64,000 bases of DNA from Streptomyces catenulae (GCF_000718015.1 NZ_JODY01000001.1:434001-498000); one strand, 5' to 3'; numbered from the stretch's first letter, positions 23,733 to 31,973 are shown. Notes: a model not told the origin generated them from the sequence alone. A program made the numbers and translations.

Positions 23733-24890
23733 ATGCCCGAGGCGTATCTCGTCGAAGCGGTCCGCACCCCCGTCGGCCGGCGCCGCGGCGGACTCTCCGC
23801 CGTCCATCCGGCGGACCTCGGGGCGCATGTGCTGACGGCCCTGATGGCGCGCTCGGGCGTGGATCCGGCCGCCGTGGCGGACGTCGTGTTCGGCTGTGTG
23901 GACACCGTCGGACCGCAGGCGGCGGACATCGCGCGGACCTGCTGGCTGGCGGCCGGACTGCCCGAGGAGGTGCCGGGCGTGACCGTCGACCGGCAGTGCG
24001 GCTCCTCCCAGCAGGCCGTCCACTTCGCAGCTCAAGGCGTGCTCTCCGGCACCCAGGACCTGGTCGTCGCGGGCGGCGTGCAGAGCATGTCGCAGATCCC
24101 CATCGCCTTCGCCAGCCGCAAGGCCGCCGAACCGCTCGGCTTCACCCATGGGCCCTACGCCGGATCGGCGGGCTGGCGCGCGCGGTACGGCGACCGGCCG
24201 GTCGACCAGTTCCACGGCGCCGAACTCATCGCCGCGCAGTGGGGCATCGGCCGCGAGGAGATGGAGGAGTTCGCGCTCCGCTCCCACCGGCGGGCCGTCC
24301 GCGCCCTCGACGAGGGCCGCTTCGCCCGCGAGACCGTGCCGTACGGCGCCGTCACCGCCGACGAGGGGCCGCGCCGCGACACCGATCCGGCGAAGATGGC
24401 GGCGCTCACCCCGCTGACCGAGGGCGGCCGCCTCACCGCCGCCCTCGCCTCCCAGGTCTCCGACGGCGCCGCCGCGCTGCTCCTCGCCTCCGAACGCGCC
24501 GTCCGCGACCACGGGCTGACGCCCCGCGCCCGCATCCACCACCTCTCGGTGCGCGGCGAGGACCCGATCCGGATGCTCTCCGCCCCGATCCCGGCCACCG
24601 CGTACGCACTGCGCAGGGCCGGGCTGACGATGGACGACATCGATCTGGTGGAGATCAACGAGGCGTTCGCCTCCGTGGTCCTCGCCTGGCTGCGGGAGAC
24701 CGGCGCCGACCCGGCGAAGGTCAACGTCAACGGCGGCGCCATCGCCCTGGGCCACCCCCTCGGCGCCACCGGCGCCAAGCTGATGACCACTCTCCTGCAC
24801 GAACTGGAGCGCACCGGTGGCCGGTTCGGCCTCCAGACCATGTGTGAGGGCGGCGGCCAGGCCAATGTGACGATCATCGAACGGCTGTGA
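23733..24890 (+). CDS. fadA6: Thiolase FadA6
   Basis: A 385-residue thiolase. The nucleophile Cys is in TVDRQCGSSQQAVHFAAQ (about residue 89), the His in NGGAIALGHPLGATGAKLMTTLLHELE (about 341) and the second Cys in LQTMCEGGGQANVTIIERL (about 373). EAVRTPVGRRRGGLSAVHPADLGAHVL and GVQSMSQIPIAFAS are closely similar to Mtb FadA6 (Rv3556c). In the HIP pathway it performs a thiolytic step after ring opening. AGGAGT lies 6 bases before the ATG. Same operon as ipdE1-kstR2; it converges on echA20 with a strong stem-loop between. Confidence 0.9.
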   Translation: MPEAYLVEAVRTPVGRRRGGLSAVHPADLGAHVLTALMARSGVDPAAVADVVFGCVDTVGPQAADIARTCWLAAGLPEEVPGVTVDRQCGSSQQAVHFAAQGVLSGTQDLVVAGGVQSMSQIPIAFASRKAAEPLGFTHGPYAGSAGWRARYGDRPVDQFHGAELIAAQWGIGREEMEEFALRSHRRAVRALDEGRFARETVPYGAVTADEGPRRDTDPAKMAALTPLTEGGRLTAALASQVSDGAAALLLASERAVRDHGLTPRARIHHLSVRGEDPIRMLSAPIPATAYALRRAGLTMDDIDLVEINEAFASVVLAWLRETGADPAKVNVNGGAIALGHPLGATGAKLMTTLLHELERTGGRFGLQTMCEGGGQANVTIIERL

Positions 24891-24924
24891 CGGCGCGGCC
24901 GGGCGGGGCGATCCGGCCCCGCCC

Positions 24925-24957
24925 GCGGCGTACGGGCCTGCTGCGCCCGTACGCCGC
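24925..24957. terminator. Bidirectional terminator, 13-bp perfect stem
   Basis: GCGGCGTACGGGC, 7-base loop, GCCCGTACGCCGC, between convergent fadA6 and echA20. There is no U-tract. Confidence 0.75.
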
Positions 24958-24962
24958 GCCGC

Positions 24963-25718
24963 TCAGTCCCGCTCCTCGCGCGACGCGACGAACGCCTCCC
25001 GGTGCCGGTCCGCGACGCCGCTGAGGTTGGCCTCGAAGGTGAAGCCCTGCTCGAAGCGGTAGCTGCGGCGGACGTCGACCGGGTCGATGCCGTTGAGCGC
25101 CGCCTTCGCCAGCCGCAGCAGCGACCCGTCCTTGGCGGCGATCTCCCGCGCCAACTCCAGCGCCGCAGGTCGCAGTTCCTCCCGCGGGACGACCCGCCAC
25201 ACCGAGCCGTGCGCCCGCAGCTCCTCCGCGGTGACCGTCCGAGAGGTGTAGTACAGCGTCCGCATCAGATGGGCCGGGACCAGCCGGGCGAGATGGGTCG
25301 CCGCGCCGAGCGCCCCGCGGTCCAGCTCCGGCAGGCCGAACACCGCGTCGTCGCTCGCCACGATCGCGTCGGCGTTCCCGGCCAGCCCGACGCCGCCGCC
25401 CAGACAGAACCCCTGGACCGCCGCGACCACCGGCACCTCGCACTCGTAGACCGCGGCGAACGCCTCGTAGCAGCCGCGGTTGGCGCCGATCAGCGCGGTG
25501 TGGCCGGGGGTGCGCTGCATCTCCTTGAGATCGACGCCCGCGTTGAAACCGCGCCCCTCGGCGGCCAGCACCACACAGCGCGCCCCGGGGTCGGCGCCCG
25601 CGGCGCGGACCGCGTCGGCGAGGTCGTACCAGCCCTGTACGGGAAGGGCGTTGACCGGCGGGACGTCGACGGTGACGATGCGGACGCCCTCTTCGGGGCG
25701 GGAGACGGAGACACCCAT
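24963..25718 (-). CDS. echA20: Ring-opening enoyl-CoA hydratase-family hydrolase EchA20
   Basis: A 251-residue crotonase-fold protein very similar to Mtb EchA20 (Rv3550): VTVDVPPVNALPVQGWYDLADAVRAAG, AEGRGFNAGVDLKEMQRTPGHTALIGANRGCYEAF, VQGFCLGGGVGLAGNADAIVASDDAVFGLPELDRGALGAATHLARLVP, and RRSYRFEQGFTFEANLSGVADRHREAFV. EchA20 hydrolyses ring D of HIEC-CoA. ATG at 25718 was chosen since MGVSVSRPEEG lines up with the known N-terminus; a GTG at 25733 is possible. KstR2-type operator B lies 19-38 bp upstream. It is divergent from the SDR at 25829. Confidence 0.9.
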   Translation of the reverse strand: MGVSVSRPEEGVRIVTVDVPPVNALPVQGWYDLADAVRAAGADPGARCVVLAAEGRGFNAGVDLKEMQRTPGHTALIGANRGCYEAFAAVYECEVPVVAAVQGFCLGGGVGLAGNADAIVASDDAVFGLPELDRGALGAATHLARLVPAHLMRTLYYTSRTVTAEELRAHGSVWRVVPREELRPAALELAREIAAKDGSLLRLAKAALNGIDPVDVRRSYRFEQGFTFEANLSGVADRHREAFVASREERD

Positions 25719-25736
25719 GAGACGGTCGGCCACCTT

Positions 25737-25756
25737 TCCATCTAACGTTTGTTAGG
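25737..25756. promoter_or_regulatory. KstR2-type operator B
   Basis: Right half-site GTTTGTTAGG with a weaker left half (TCCATCTAAC); an inner perfect palindrome CTAAC-GTTT-GTTAG also lies here (25742-25755). It stands between the divergent echA20 and the 25829 SDR. Same core as sites A and C. Confidence 0.7.
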
Positions 25757-25828
25757 TAGGCTAGCAGCTCGACGGACGGCGGCGGAGGGGTCGGTGCCCG
25801 CCGTCATCAGCGGACGGAAGGGAATCCC

Positions 25829-26737
25829 ATGGCCGGACTGTGCGCGCAGCGCGTCGTCGCGATCACCGGAGCCGGACGCGGACTGGGCCGCGCCCATGCG
25901 CTGGCCTTCGCCGCCGAGGGCGCCCGGGTCGTCGTCAACGACCTCGGCGTCGGACTCGACGGCACCGGCGCGGTCACCGGTCCGGCGCGGCGGGTCGCCG
26001 AGGAGATCCGGGCGCGCGGCGGTGCGGCGGTGGCGCACGACGGCGACATCGCCACCCCCGAGGGCGCCGCCTCCCTCGTCGCCACCGCGCTGGACTCCTA
26101 CGGCCGCCTCGACACCCTCGTCAACAACGCCGGATTCCTCCGCGACCGGATGCTCGTCAACCTCGGCGAGGACGACTGGGACGCCGTCGTCCGCGTCCAC
26201 CTCAAGGGCCACTTCCTCACCCTCCGGCACGCCGCCGCACACTGGCGGGCCGAGGCCAAGGTGGGCCGCACACCGCACGCCCGGATCGTCAACACCAGCT
26301 CCGGCGCGGGCCTGTTGGGCAGTGTCGGGCAGGGCAACTACGCCGCCGCCAAGGCCGGGATCGTCGGGCTGACGCTGGTCGCCGCCGCCGAACTCGCCCG
26401 CTACGGCGTCCAGGTCAACGCCCTCGCCCCGGCCGCCCGCACCCGGATGACGGAACACGCCTTCGCCCAGGAGATGGCGGCACCGGCGGCGGGGGAGTTC
26501 GACGCGATGGCCCCGGAGAACGTCTCCCCACTCGTGGTCTGGCTCGGCTCCGCCGACGCGGCGGGCGTCACCGGCCGGGTCTTCGAGACGGAGGGTGGCC
26601 GGATCACCGTCATGGAGGGCTGGCACCCCGGTCCGGGCGACGACACCGGCACCCGCCGCACCCCCGCCGAGGCCGGGGCCACGGCCCGCCGGTTGCTCGC
26701 GGCGGCCCGGCCACCGCTGCCGGTGTACGGGAGTTGA
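25829..26737 (+). CDS. Short-chain dehydrogenase, Rv3548c-like (KstR2 regulon)
   Basis: A 302-residue SDR: VVAITGAGRGLGRAHALAFAAEGARVVVNDLGVGLDG (cofactor site, residues 8-44, typical of MFE-2-like hydroxyacyl-CoA dehydrogenases), LDTLVNNAGFLRDRMLVNLGEDDWDAV, catalytic Tyr/Lys in GNYAAAKAGIVGLTL (about 172) and a 60-residue C-terminal extension after the SDR core (EGGRITVMEGWHPG). Length and sequence agree with Rv3548c of the Mtb KstR2 regulon, thought to oxidise a 3-hydroxyacyl-CoA. GGAAGGGAATCCC precedes the ATG. Operator B is about 75 bp upstream. It converges on the next SDR with 7 bp between stops. Confidence 0.85.
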   Translation: MAGLCAQRVVAITGAGRGLGRAHALAFAAEGARVVVNDLGVGLDGTGAVTGPARRVAEEIRARGGAAVAHDGDIATPEGAASLVATALDSYGRLDTLVNNAGFLRDRMLVNLGEDDWDAVVRVHLKGHFLTLRHAAAHWRAEAKVGRTPHARIVNTSSGAGLLGSVGQGNYAAAKAGIVGLTLVAAAELARYGVQVNALAPAARTRMTEHAFAQEMAAPAAGEFDAMAPENVSPLVVWLGSADAAGVTGRVFETEGGRITVMEGWHPGPGDDTGTRRTPAEAGATARRLLAAARPPLPVYGS

Positions 26738-26744
26738 GCCCCCG

Positions 26745-27509
26745 TCAGGCGTCCGGAACCGCCCGCCCGGCCAGATAACGGGCGGGCGGTTCGCCGCCGC
26801 CGTGGACGGCGAGATCCGCACCGTTGATGTATCCGGCCGCCGGGCCCGCCAGGAAGAGACAGGCGTCGGCGAGATCGGCGGGGAGCGCCAGACGGCCCAG
26901 CGGGACGATCCCGGCGAGGGCCGCCTCGCGCTCCGTGCCGGACGTCCGCACCGGCCCGGCGCTGAGATGGTTGACCCGGACCGCCGGTCCCCACTCCAGC
27001 GCCAGCGCCCGGGTGAGCATCAGCAGCCCCGCCTTGGCGGCGGAGTAGGCGGCCGTGCCGGGCTGTGGATGGTGCGCCGAGACGCTGCCGATGTTGAGGA
27101 TGCAGCCGCCGCCGTCCTGGCCGTGCATCCGGCGGTGCGCGGCCTGGGAGGCGTAGAACGGCGCCAGCAGATTGAGCGCCACCACCTTCTCGACGAAGCG
27201 CGGGGAGACGGTGGCCGCGTCGGCGTCGGGGGAGCCCCCGGCGTTGTTGACGAGGACGTCGAGCCGCCCCGAGCGGCGGGCCGCGGCGTCGACGAATTCC
27301 CGTGCCGCGGCCGGGTCGCGGACATCGGCGCGGACCGTGTGCGCGGTGCGGCCGCCCGCGCGCGGCGGGGTCGCCGGTGTGGAGCGCCCGCAGACCGTGA
27401 CCTCCGCACCGGCCGCGAGGAACGCCTCGGCGAGGGTCCGTCCGATGCCCTTGGTGCCGCCGGTGATCGCCACCGTCCGGCCGGTGAAGTCCCGCGGATC
27501 GCCGCTCAT
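26745..27509 (-). CDS. Short-chain dehydrogenase, Rv3549c-like (KstR2 regulon)
   Basis: A 254-residue SDR: VAITGGTKGIGRTLAEAFLAAGAEVTVCGRS, LDVLVNNAGGSPDADAATVSPRFVEKVVALNLLAPF, YSAAKAGLLMLTRALALEWGP, and a C-terminal GYINGADLAVHGGGEPPARYLA, which agree with Rv3549c. ATG at 27509 follows GGAGAGGGG. It is divergent from ipdABCF with operator C between, so repressed together with them. Family role: 3-hydroxyacyl-CoA or alcohol oxidation in ring C/D breakdown; the precise step is not fixed by sequence. Confidence 0.85.
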   Translation of the reverse strand: MSGDPRDFTGRTVAITGGTKGIGRTLAEAFLAAGAEVTVCGRSTPATPPRAGGRTAHTVRADVRDPAAAREFVDAAARRSGRLDVLVNNAGGSPDADAATVSPRFVEKVVALNLLAPFYASQAAHRRMHGQDGGGCILNIGSVSAHHPQPGTAAYSAAKAGLLMLTRALALEWGPAVRVNHLSAGPVRTSGTEREAALAGIVPLGRLALPADLADACLFLAGPAAGYINGADLAVHGGGEPPARYLAGRAVPDA

Positions 27510-27562
27510 GGCCCGCCCCTCTCCGCCCGCGTCGCGGTGCCCGGCCGGGCCGCCGCGGGCCC

Positions 27563-27593
27563 TTGACACCCGGCCGCGCGGCCACCGTAATCT
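27563..27593 (+). promoter_or_regulatory. Promoter of ipdABCF
   Basis: TTGACA (27563-27568) and TAATCT (27588-27593), spacing 19. Operator C begins 2 bp after the -10 box, so a bound repressor would cover the transcription start. Confidence 0.55.
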
Positions 27594-27594
27594 A

Positions 27595-27614
27595 TCTACC
27601 AAACGTTTGCTAGG
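27595..27614. promoter_or_regulatory. KstR2-type operator C (best match)
   Basis: TCTACCAAAC/GTTTGCTAGG, 8 of 10 positions symmetric. It is the most regular of the three sites and lies between the divergent Rv3549c-like SDR and ipdA. Confidence 0.78.
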
Positions 27615-27689
27615 TGACTGCGGAGCCGCCGCCCCGGGGCGGGCGCCCGGTACGAGACCGTCCACGGCACACACCGTCAGGAGCTGCGT

Positions 27690-28550
27690 ATGGCCGACAA
27701 GACGATGACCGCGCCGGAGGTGGTCGCCCGGCTCCGCTCCGGTATGACCCTCGGCATCGGCGGCTGGGGCTCACGCCGCAAACCGCTCGCCCTGGTCCGC
27801 GAGATCCTCCGCTCCGACCTGCGCGACCTCACCGTCGTCTCCTACGGCGGCCCCGACGTCGGCCTGCTCTGCGCCGCCGGGAAGGTCCGCAGACTCGTCT
27901 TCGGCTTCGTCTCCCTCGACTCCATCCCCCTCGACCCGCACTTCCGCGCCGCCCGCCAGCACGGCCGCATCGAGGTCGCGGAGTACGACGAGGGGATGCT
28001 CCAGTGGGGGCTGTACGCCGCCTCGCTGCGGCTGCCGTTCCTGCCCACCCGCGCCGGACTCGGCTCCGACGTCCTGACCGTCAACCCCCATCTGCGCACC
28101 GTCGCCGACCCGTACGGCGGCGGTGAGGAACTGGTCGCGATGCCCGCGCTGCCGCTGGACGCCGCACTGGTCCACCTCAACCGCGCCGACGCGGCGGGCA
28201 ACGCCCAGTGCCTGGGCCCCGATCCGTACTTCGACGACCTCTTCTGCGGCGCCGCCGAGCACGCCTTCGTCTCCTGCGAACGGATCGTCCCCACCGCCCG
28301 CCTCACCGAGGACGCCCACCCGGCCACCCTCGTCGTCCGCCGCCTCGCCGTCGAAGGCGTCGTCGAGGCGCCCGGCGGCGCCCACTTCACCTCCTGCGCA
28401 CCGGACTACCCGCGCGACGAGGCGTACCAGCGGGAGTACGCCGACGCCGCCCGGTCGCCCGAGGCGTGGGAGGCGTTCCACCACCGCTATCTCACCGGCG
28501 ACGGACACCACCGCACGCCGGACCAGGACGGAGAGGGGCAGCCGGTATGA
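27690..28550 (+). CDS. ipdA: IpdA, alpha subunit of COCHEA-CoA hydrolase
   Basis: A 286-residue class I CoA-transferase-fold protein: MTAPEVVARLRSGMTLGIGGWGSRRKPLALVREILRSDLRDLTVVSYGGPDVGLL, RRLVFGFVSLDSIPLDPHFRAARQ, EYDEGMLQWGLYAASLRLPFLPTRAGLGSDVL and NAQCLGPDPYFDDLFCGAAEHAFVSCE match Mtb/Rhodococcus IpdA. With IpdB it hydrolyses ring C of COCHEA-CoA rather than transferring CoA. ATG at 27690 follows CAGGAG. Four genes ipdA-ipdB-ipdC-ipdF overlap by 4 bp each, a tightly coupled operon under operator C. Confidence 0.92.
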   Translation: MADKTMTAPEVVARLRSGMTLGIGGWGSRRKPLALVREILRSDLRDLTVVSYGGPDVGLLCAAGKVRRLVFGFVSLDSIPLDPHFRAARQHGRIEVAEYDEGMLQWGLYAASLRLPFLPTRAGLGSDVLTVNPHLRTVADPYGGGEELVAMPALPLDAALVHLNRADAAGNAQCLGPDPYFDDLFCGAAEHAFVSCERIVPTARLTEDAHPATLVVRRLAVEGVVEAPGGAHFTSCAPDYPRDEAYQREYADAARSPEAWEAFHHRYLTGDGHHRTPDQDGEGQPV

Positions 28551-29302
28551 GCGACGCGACCCGGGCCGAGATCTGCGCGGTCGCCTGCGCCGAGGCGTTC
28601 CGCGGCAGCGGCGAGATCCTGGCCAGCGCCTTCGGCACCGCCCCCACCATCGGCGTCCGGCTGGCCCGCGCCACCTTCGCCCCCGATCTGCTGCTCACCG
28701 ACGGCGAGGCGCGGCTGGTGCAGGGGATCTGGCCGCTCGGCGCCGCGCCCGACGGGCCCGTCGAGGGCCACGCGCCGTTCCGCACGATCTTCGACCTGGT
28801 GTGGAGCGGGCGGCGGCACGCCATGATGATGCCCACCCAGATCGACGCCCACGGCAACGTCAACCTCTCCGCCATCGGCCCCTACGACGCGCCGAAGGTG
28901 CAGCTCCTCGGCGTCCGCGGCGCCCCCGGCAACACCCTCTGCCACCCGGTGAGTTACTGGATCCCGCGCCACTCCACCCGGGTCTTCGTGCCCCGCGTCG
29001 ACATGGTCTGCGGCGTCGGCACCGCCGCCGCGGCCACCGTGGGGCGCGCCGCCCGCCACCACGATCTGCGCCGCGTCGTCACCGACCTCGCCGTCCTGGA
29101 CTTCGCGCCCCCGACCGGCACGCTCCGGCTGGTCTCGGTCCACCCCGGCGTCAGCCCCGAGGAGGTCGTCGCCCGCACCGGCTGCCCGCTCGTCGTGGAC
29201 GGCGACATCCCCACCACCCGGCCGCCCACCGCCGCCGAACTCCGCCTGATCCGCGAGGTCATCGACCCGGCGGGGCTGCGCGGGCGGGAGGTCCCGGCAT
29301 GA
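28547..29302 (+). CDS. ipdB: IpdB, beta subunit of COCHEA-CoA hydrolase
   Basis: A 251-residue partner of IpdA: SGEILASAFGTAPTIGVRLARATFAPDLLLTDGEARLVQG, GHAPFRTIFDLVWSGRRHAMMMPTQIDAHGNVNLSAIGPYDAPKVQLLGVRGAPGNTLCHPVSYWIPRHSTRVFVPRVDMVCG. This is the CoA-transferase beta-subunit fold, with the GAPGN turn, and fits the Rv3552 family. The start ATG overlaps the ipdA stop (ATGA). Function known for the family: ring C cleavage together with IpdA. Confidence 0.92.
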   Translation: MSDATRAEICAVACAEAFRGSGEILASAFGTAPTIGVRLARATFAPDLLLTDGEARLVQGIWPLGAAPDGPVEGHAPFRTIFDLVWSGRRHAMMMPTQIDAHGNVNLSAIGPYDAPKVQLLGVRGAPGNTLCHPVSYWIPRHSTRVFVPRVDMVCGVGTAAAATVGRAARHHDLRRVVTDLAVLDFAPPTGTLRLVSVHPGVSPEEVVARTGCPLVVDGDIPTTRPPTAAELRLIREVIDPAGLRGREVPA

Positions 29303-30405
29303 CGCACCCGGCGCTGCACACCCGGATCTGCGACCTCTTCGGCGTCGCCCACCCGATCGTCCAGACCGGCATGGGGTACGTCTCCGACGCCACCCTCACC
29401 GCCGCCACCGCCAACGCCGGGGGACTGGGCATCCTCTCCGCCGGGCTGCTCGACCTCGACGGGCTGCGCCGCGCCCTCGACGCGGTCCGCGCCGCCACCG
29501 ACCGGCCCTTCGGCGTCAACCTCCGCGCCGACCAGCCCGACGCCGAGGCCCGCGTCGACCTGCTGATCCGCAGCGGCGTCAAGGTCGCCTCGTTCGCCCT
29601 CGCGCCCCGCCGCGACCTCATCGCCCGCTGCAAGGACGGCGGACTGCTCGTCGTCCCCTCCATCGGCGCCCGCCGCCACGCCGAGAAGGTCGCCGCCTGG
29701 GGCGCCGACGCGGTGGTCGTCCAGGGCGGCGAGGGCGGCGGCCACACCGGCGCCGTCCCCACCGGACTGCTGCTGCCGCAGGTCCGCGACGCCGTGGACC
29801 TGCCGGTCATCGCCGCCGGTGGCTACTGCGACGGCCGCGGGCTGGTCGCCGCCCTCGCCTACGGCGCCGACGGCATCGCCATGGGCACCCGCTTCCTGCT
29901 CACCCGCGACTCGCCCGTCGCCCCCGCCGTCAAACAGGTCTACCTGGACAAGGGCGTCCACGACACCGTCCTGACCCGCGAGGTCGACGGCGTCCCGCAG
30001 CGCGTGCTGCGCACCGGGCCGGTCGCCCGGCTGGAGCGGACCACCGGCGCCGGGCGGCTGCTGCGCGCCGCCCGCAACGCCACCGCCTTCCGGAAACTCT
30101 CCGGCACCCCCTGGCCCGACCTCGTCCGCGAGGGCCTCGCCCTGCGCCGCCGCCACGGCCTGACCTGGAGCCAGGTCGTGATGGCCGCCAACGCCCCGCT
30201 GCTCTACCGCACCGGACTCCTCGACGGCCGCCCCGACCTCGGCGTCCTCGCCACCGGCCAGGTCGTCGGCCTCATCGACGACCTGCCGAGCTGCCGGGAG
30301 CTGATCGACCGGATCATGACGCAGGCGGACGAGGTCCTGCGCCGCCTGGCAGACCCGCCCGGCGGGGGAGTCCGCCCCGCCGCACTCGACGAGGGAGCCG
30401 TGTGA
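29299..30405 (+). CDS. ipdC: IpdC, flavin-dependent oxidoreductase (NMO-like fold)
   Basis: A 368-residue TIM-barrel flavoprotein of the nitronate monooxygenase-like group: LFGVAHPIVQTGMGYVSDATLTAATANAGGLGILSAG, VVQGGEGGGHTGAVPTGLLLPQVRDAVDLPVIAAGGYCDGRGLVAALAYGADGIAMGTRFLLT (FMN phosphate site). Order and sequence match IpdC (Rv3553), which acts on the 5-oxo/5-hydroxy bicyclic CoA ester in ring C/D breakdown; it should not be read as a real nitronate monooxygenase. The last 20 residues are a loose Pro/Gly tail. Coupled to ipdB by ATGA and to ipdF by GTGA. Confidence 0.9.
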   Translation: MTHPALHTRICDLFGVAHPIVQTGMGYVSDATLTAATANAGGLGILSAGLLDLDGLRRALDAVRAATDRPFGVNLRADQPDAEARVDLLIRSGVKVASFALAPRRDLIARCKDGGLLVVPSIGARRHAEKVAAWGADAVVVQGGEGGGHTGAVPTGLLLPQVRDAVDLPVIAAGGYCDGRGLVAALAYGADGIAMGTRFLLTRDSPVAPAVKQVYLDKGVHDTVLTREVDGVPQRVLRTGPVARLERTTGAGRLLRAARNATAFRKLSGTPWPDLVREGLALRRRHGLTWSQVVMAANAPLLYRTGLLDGRPDLGVLATGQVVGLIDDLPSCRELIDRIMTQADEVLRRLADPPGGGVRPAALDEGAV

Positions 30406-31226
30406 CCGTGCCCGAGACCCCCGGGGCGCCCGCCGCCCCCGACGCCCCGCAGCCCGGACCCGACCGGCCCCGCTCCCACCAGCTGCTCGACGGCCGGACC
30501 GTCGTCGTCACCGCCGCCGCGGGCACCGGCATCGGCTTCGCCGCCGCCCTGCGGTGCGCCGAGGAGGGCGCCCGCCTCGTCATCAGCGACCGCCACACCC
30601 GCCGCCTCGCCGAGGCCGCCGACCGCCTCGCCGACCACACCGGCACCCGCCCGCTCGCGGTGCCCTGCGACGTCACCGACGGCGCACAGCTCGACCACCT
30701 CATGGACACCGCGGCGCACGAGTGCGGCACCCTCGACGTACTGATCAACAACGCCGGGCTCGGTGGCACCGCAGCCGTCACCGAGATGACCGACACCCAG
30801 TGGGACACCGTCCTCGCCACCACGCTGACCAGCACCTTCAAGGCCACCCGCGCCGCGCTGCGCCATATGGTCCCGGCCGGTCGCGGCGTCATCGTCAACA
30901 ACGCCTCGGTCGTCGGCTGGCGCGCCCAGCGCGGCCAGGCCCACTACGCCGCAGCCAAGGCCGGGGTGATGGCGCTGACCCGGTGCAGCGCCCTCGACGT
31001 CGCCGCCCACGGCATCCGCGTCAACGCCGTCGCCCCCAGCCTCGCCATGCACCCGCACCTCGCCAAGGTCGCCGGTGCGGAACTGCTCGCCGAGCTGAGC
31101 GCCCGCGAGGCGTTCGGCCGCGCCGCCGAACCCTGGGAGGTCGCCAACGTCATGGTCTTCCTCGCCAGCGACTACGCCTCGTACCTGACCGGCGAGGTCG
31201 TCGCGGTCAGCAGCCAGCACCCCTGA
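30402..31226 (+). CDS. ipdF: IpdF, short-chain dehydrogenase
   Basis: A 274-residue SDR that follows Mtb IpdF (Rv3559c) closely: LLDGRTVVVTAAAGTGIGFAAALRCAEEGARLVISDRH, LDVLINNAGLGGTAAVTEMTDTQWDTVLATTLTSTFKATRAALR, VIVNNASVVGWRAQRGQAHYAAAKAGVMALTRCSALD, EAFGRAAEPWEVANVMVFLASDYASYLTGEVVAVSSQHP. Note the variant TAAAGTGIG cofactor motif, also seen in IpdF. It probably handles the 5-OH-HIP-CoA hydroxyl group. A Pro-rich 28-residue leader precedes the fold. In Mtb ipdF lies beside fadE30; here it has joined the ipdABC operon. Confidence 0.9.
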   Translation: MTVPETPGAPAAPDAPQPGPDRPRSHQLLDGRTVVVTAAAGTGIGFAAALRCAEEGARLVISDRHTRRLAEAADRLADHTGTRPLAVPCDVTDGAQLDHLMDTAAHECGTLDVLINNAGLGGTAAVTEMTDTQWDTVLATTLTSTFKATRAALRHMVPAGRGVIVNNASVVGWRAQRGQAHYAAAKAGVMALTRCSALDVAAHGIRVNAVAPSLAMHPHLAKVAGAELLAELSAREAFGRAAEPWEVANVMVFLASDYASYLTGEVVAVSSQHP

Positions 31227-31235
31227 CCTGCGCGG

Positions 31236-31973
31236 TCAGGCCGGGTGCCCGAGGTCCAGCAACTCCTCGTGGAAACCGCCGAACCCCCGCTCCCGGTCGA
31301 CGAGATGGATCTCCAGGATCCAGTGGCAGCGCCGCCCCTGCCCGTCGTCCCGCCGCATCGGGCGGGCGCTGCCCGGCGCGATGTACGAGTCGACCTCGGC
31401 ACCGGCCACCTTCTCGTGCGGGAACTCGCCCAGCAGATGGCCCGAGTGCGGCCCGCCGAACCCCCAGCCCGCCTCCTCCGCCAACCGCACCACCTCGGCG
31501 TACAGCTCCTCGCCGGTGATGTCCGGACGGGCCGCGAAATGGCGGCGACCCGCCTCGAAGAGCCGCGGCAGATCGTCGCGCAGCCGGTGCTTGACCGGAT
31601 CGTCGCCGAGGACAAAAGTCCGGCCGAAATCCGCCTCCCACTCCGCGAAGAGCGGGCCGAAGTCGCAGAAGACGATGTCGTCCTCGCCGATGATCCGGTC
31701 CGGCGGGTTCTGCCGGTACGGCTGGAGGGTGTTGGGGCCGGAACGGACGATCCGCTTGTGCCAGTACCGCCGGACCCCGAACATCTCGTGGGCCAGATCC
31801 CGCACCGCGTCGCTCACCTCGCGCTCACCGCGCCCGGGGGCGACCAGCCCGCGGCGGCCGATCTCCGCGAAGAGCGCCGCCGCCTGTCCCTGCGCCGTGA
31901 GCAGCGCCGATGCGCGCGCGGACTCCTCGGCCGTCCCGCTTCCCCGGTTCTGCGTGCCCGCTTCCTGGGTCAT
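31236..31973 (-). CDS. M24-family metallopeptidase (Xaa-Pro aminopeptidase-like)
   Basis: A 245-residue pita-bread-fold protein without the usual N-terminal domain. The metal ligands are visible: two Asp in VFCDFGPLFAEWEADFGRTF (about residues 103-115), His in GFGGPHSGHLLGEFPHE (about 180), Glu in CHWILEIHLVD and Glu in FGGFHEELL. Start ATG at 31973; a GTG two codons earlier is possible and neither has a strong SD. It converges on ipdF (9-bp gap) but has its own promoter region and no visible link to sterol metabolism. It might act on a small amide or proline peptide. Confidence 0.82.
   Translation of the reverse strand: MTQEAGTQNRGSGTAEESARASALLTAQGQAAALFAEIGRRGLVAPGRGEREVSDAVRDLAHEMFGVRRYWHKRIVRSGPNTLQPYRQNPPDRIIGEDDIVFCDFGPLFAEWEADFGRTFVLGDDPVKHRLRDDLPRLFEAGRRHFAARPDITGEELYAEVVRLAEEAGWGFGGPHSGHLLGEFPHEKVAGAEVDSYIAPGSARPMRRDDGQGRRCHWILEIHLVDRERGFGGFHEELLDLGHPA

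Noticed and set aside
29299..30405. Annotation of IpdC (and of the 49077 protein) as a true nitronate monooxygenase
   Set aside because: The fold is shared, but the ipdABCF operon context and sequence point to the steroid enzyme; for 49077 only a family-level name is safe.
31236..31973. Adding the M24 peptidase to the KstR2 regulon because it adjoins ipdF
   Set aside because: It is transcribed in the opposite direction, has no palindrome of the KstR2 type upstream, and no known M24 role exists in ring C/D degradation.
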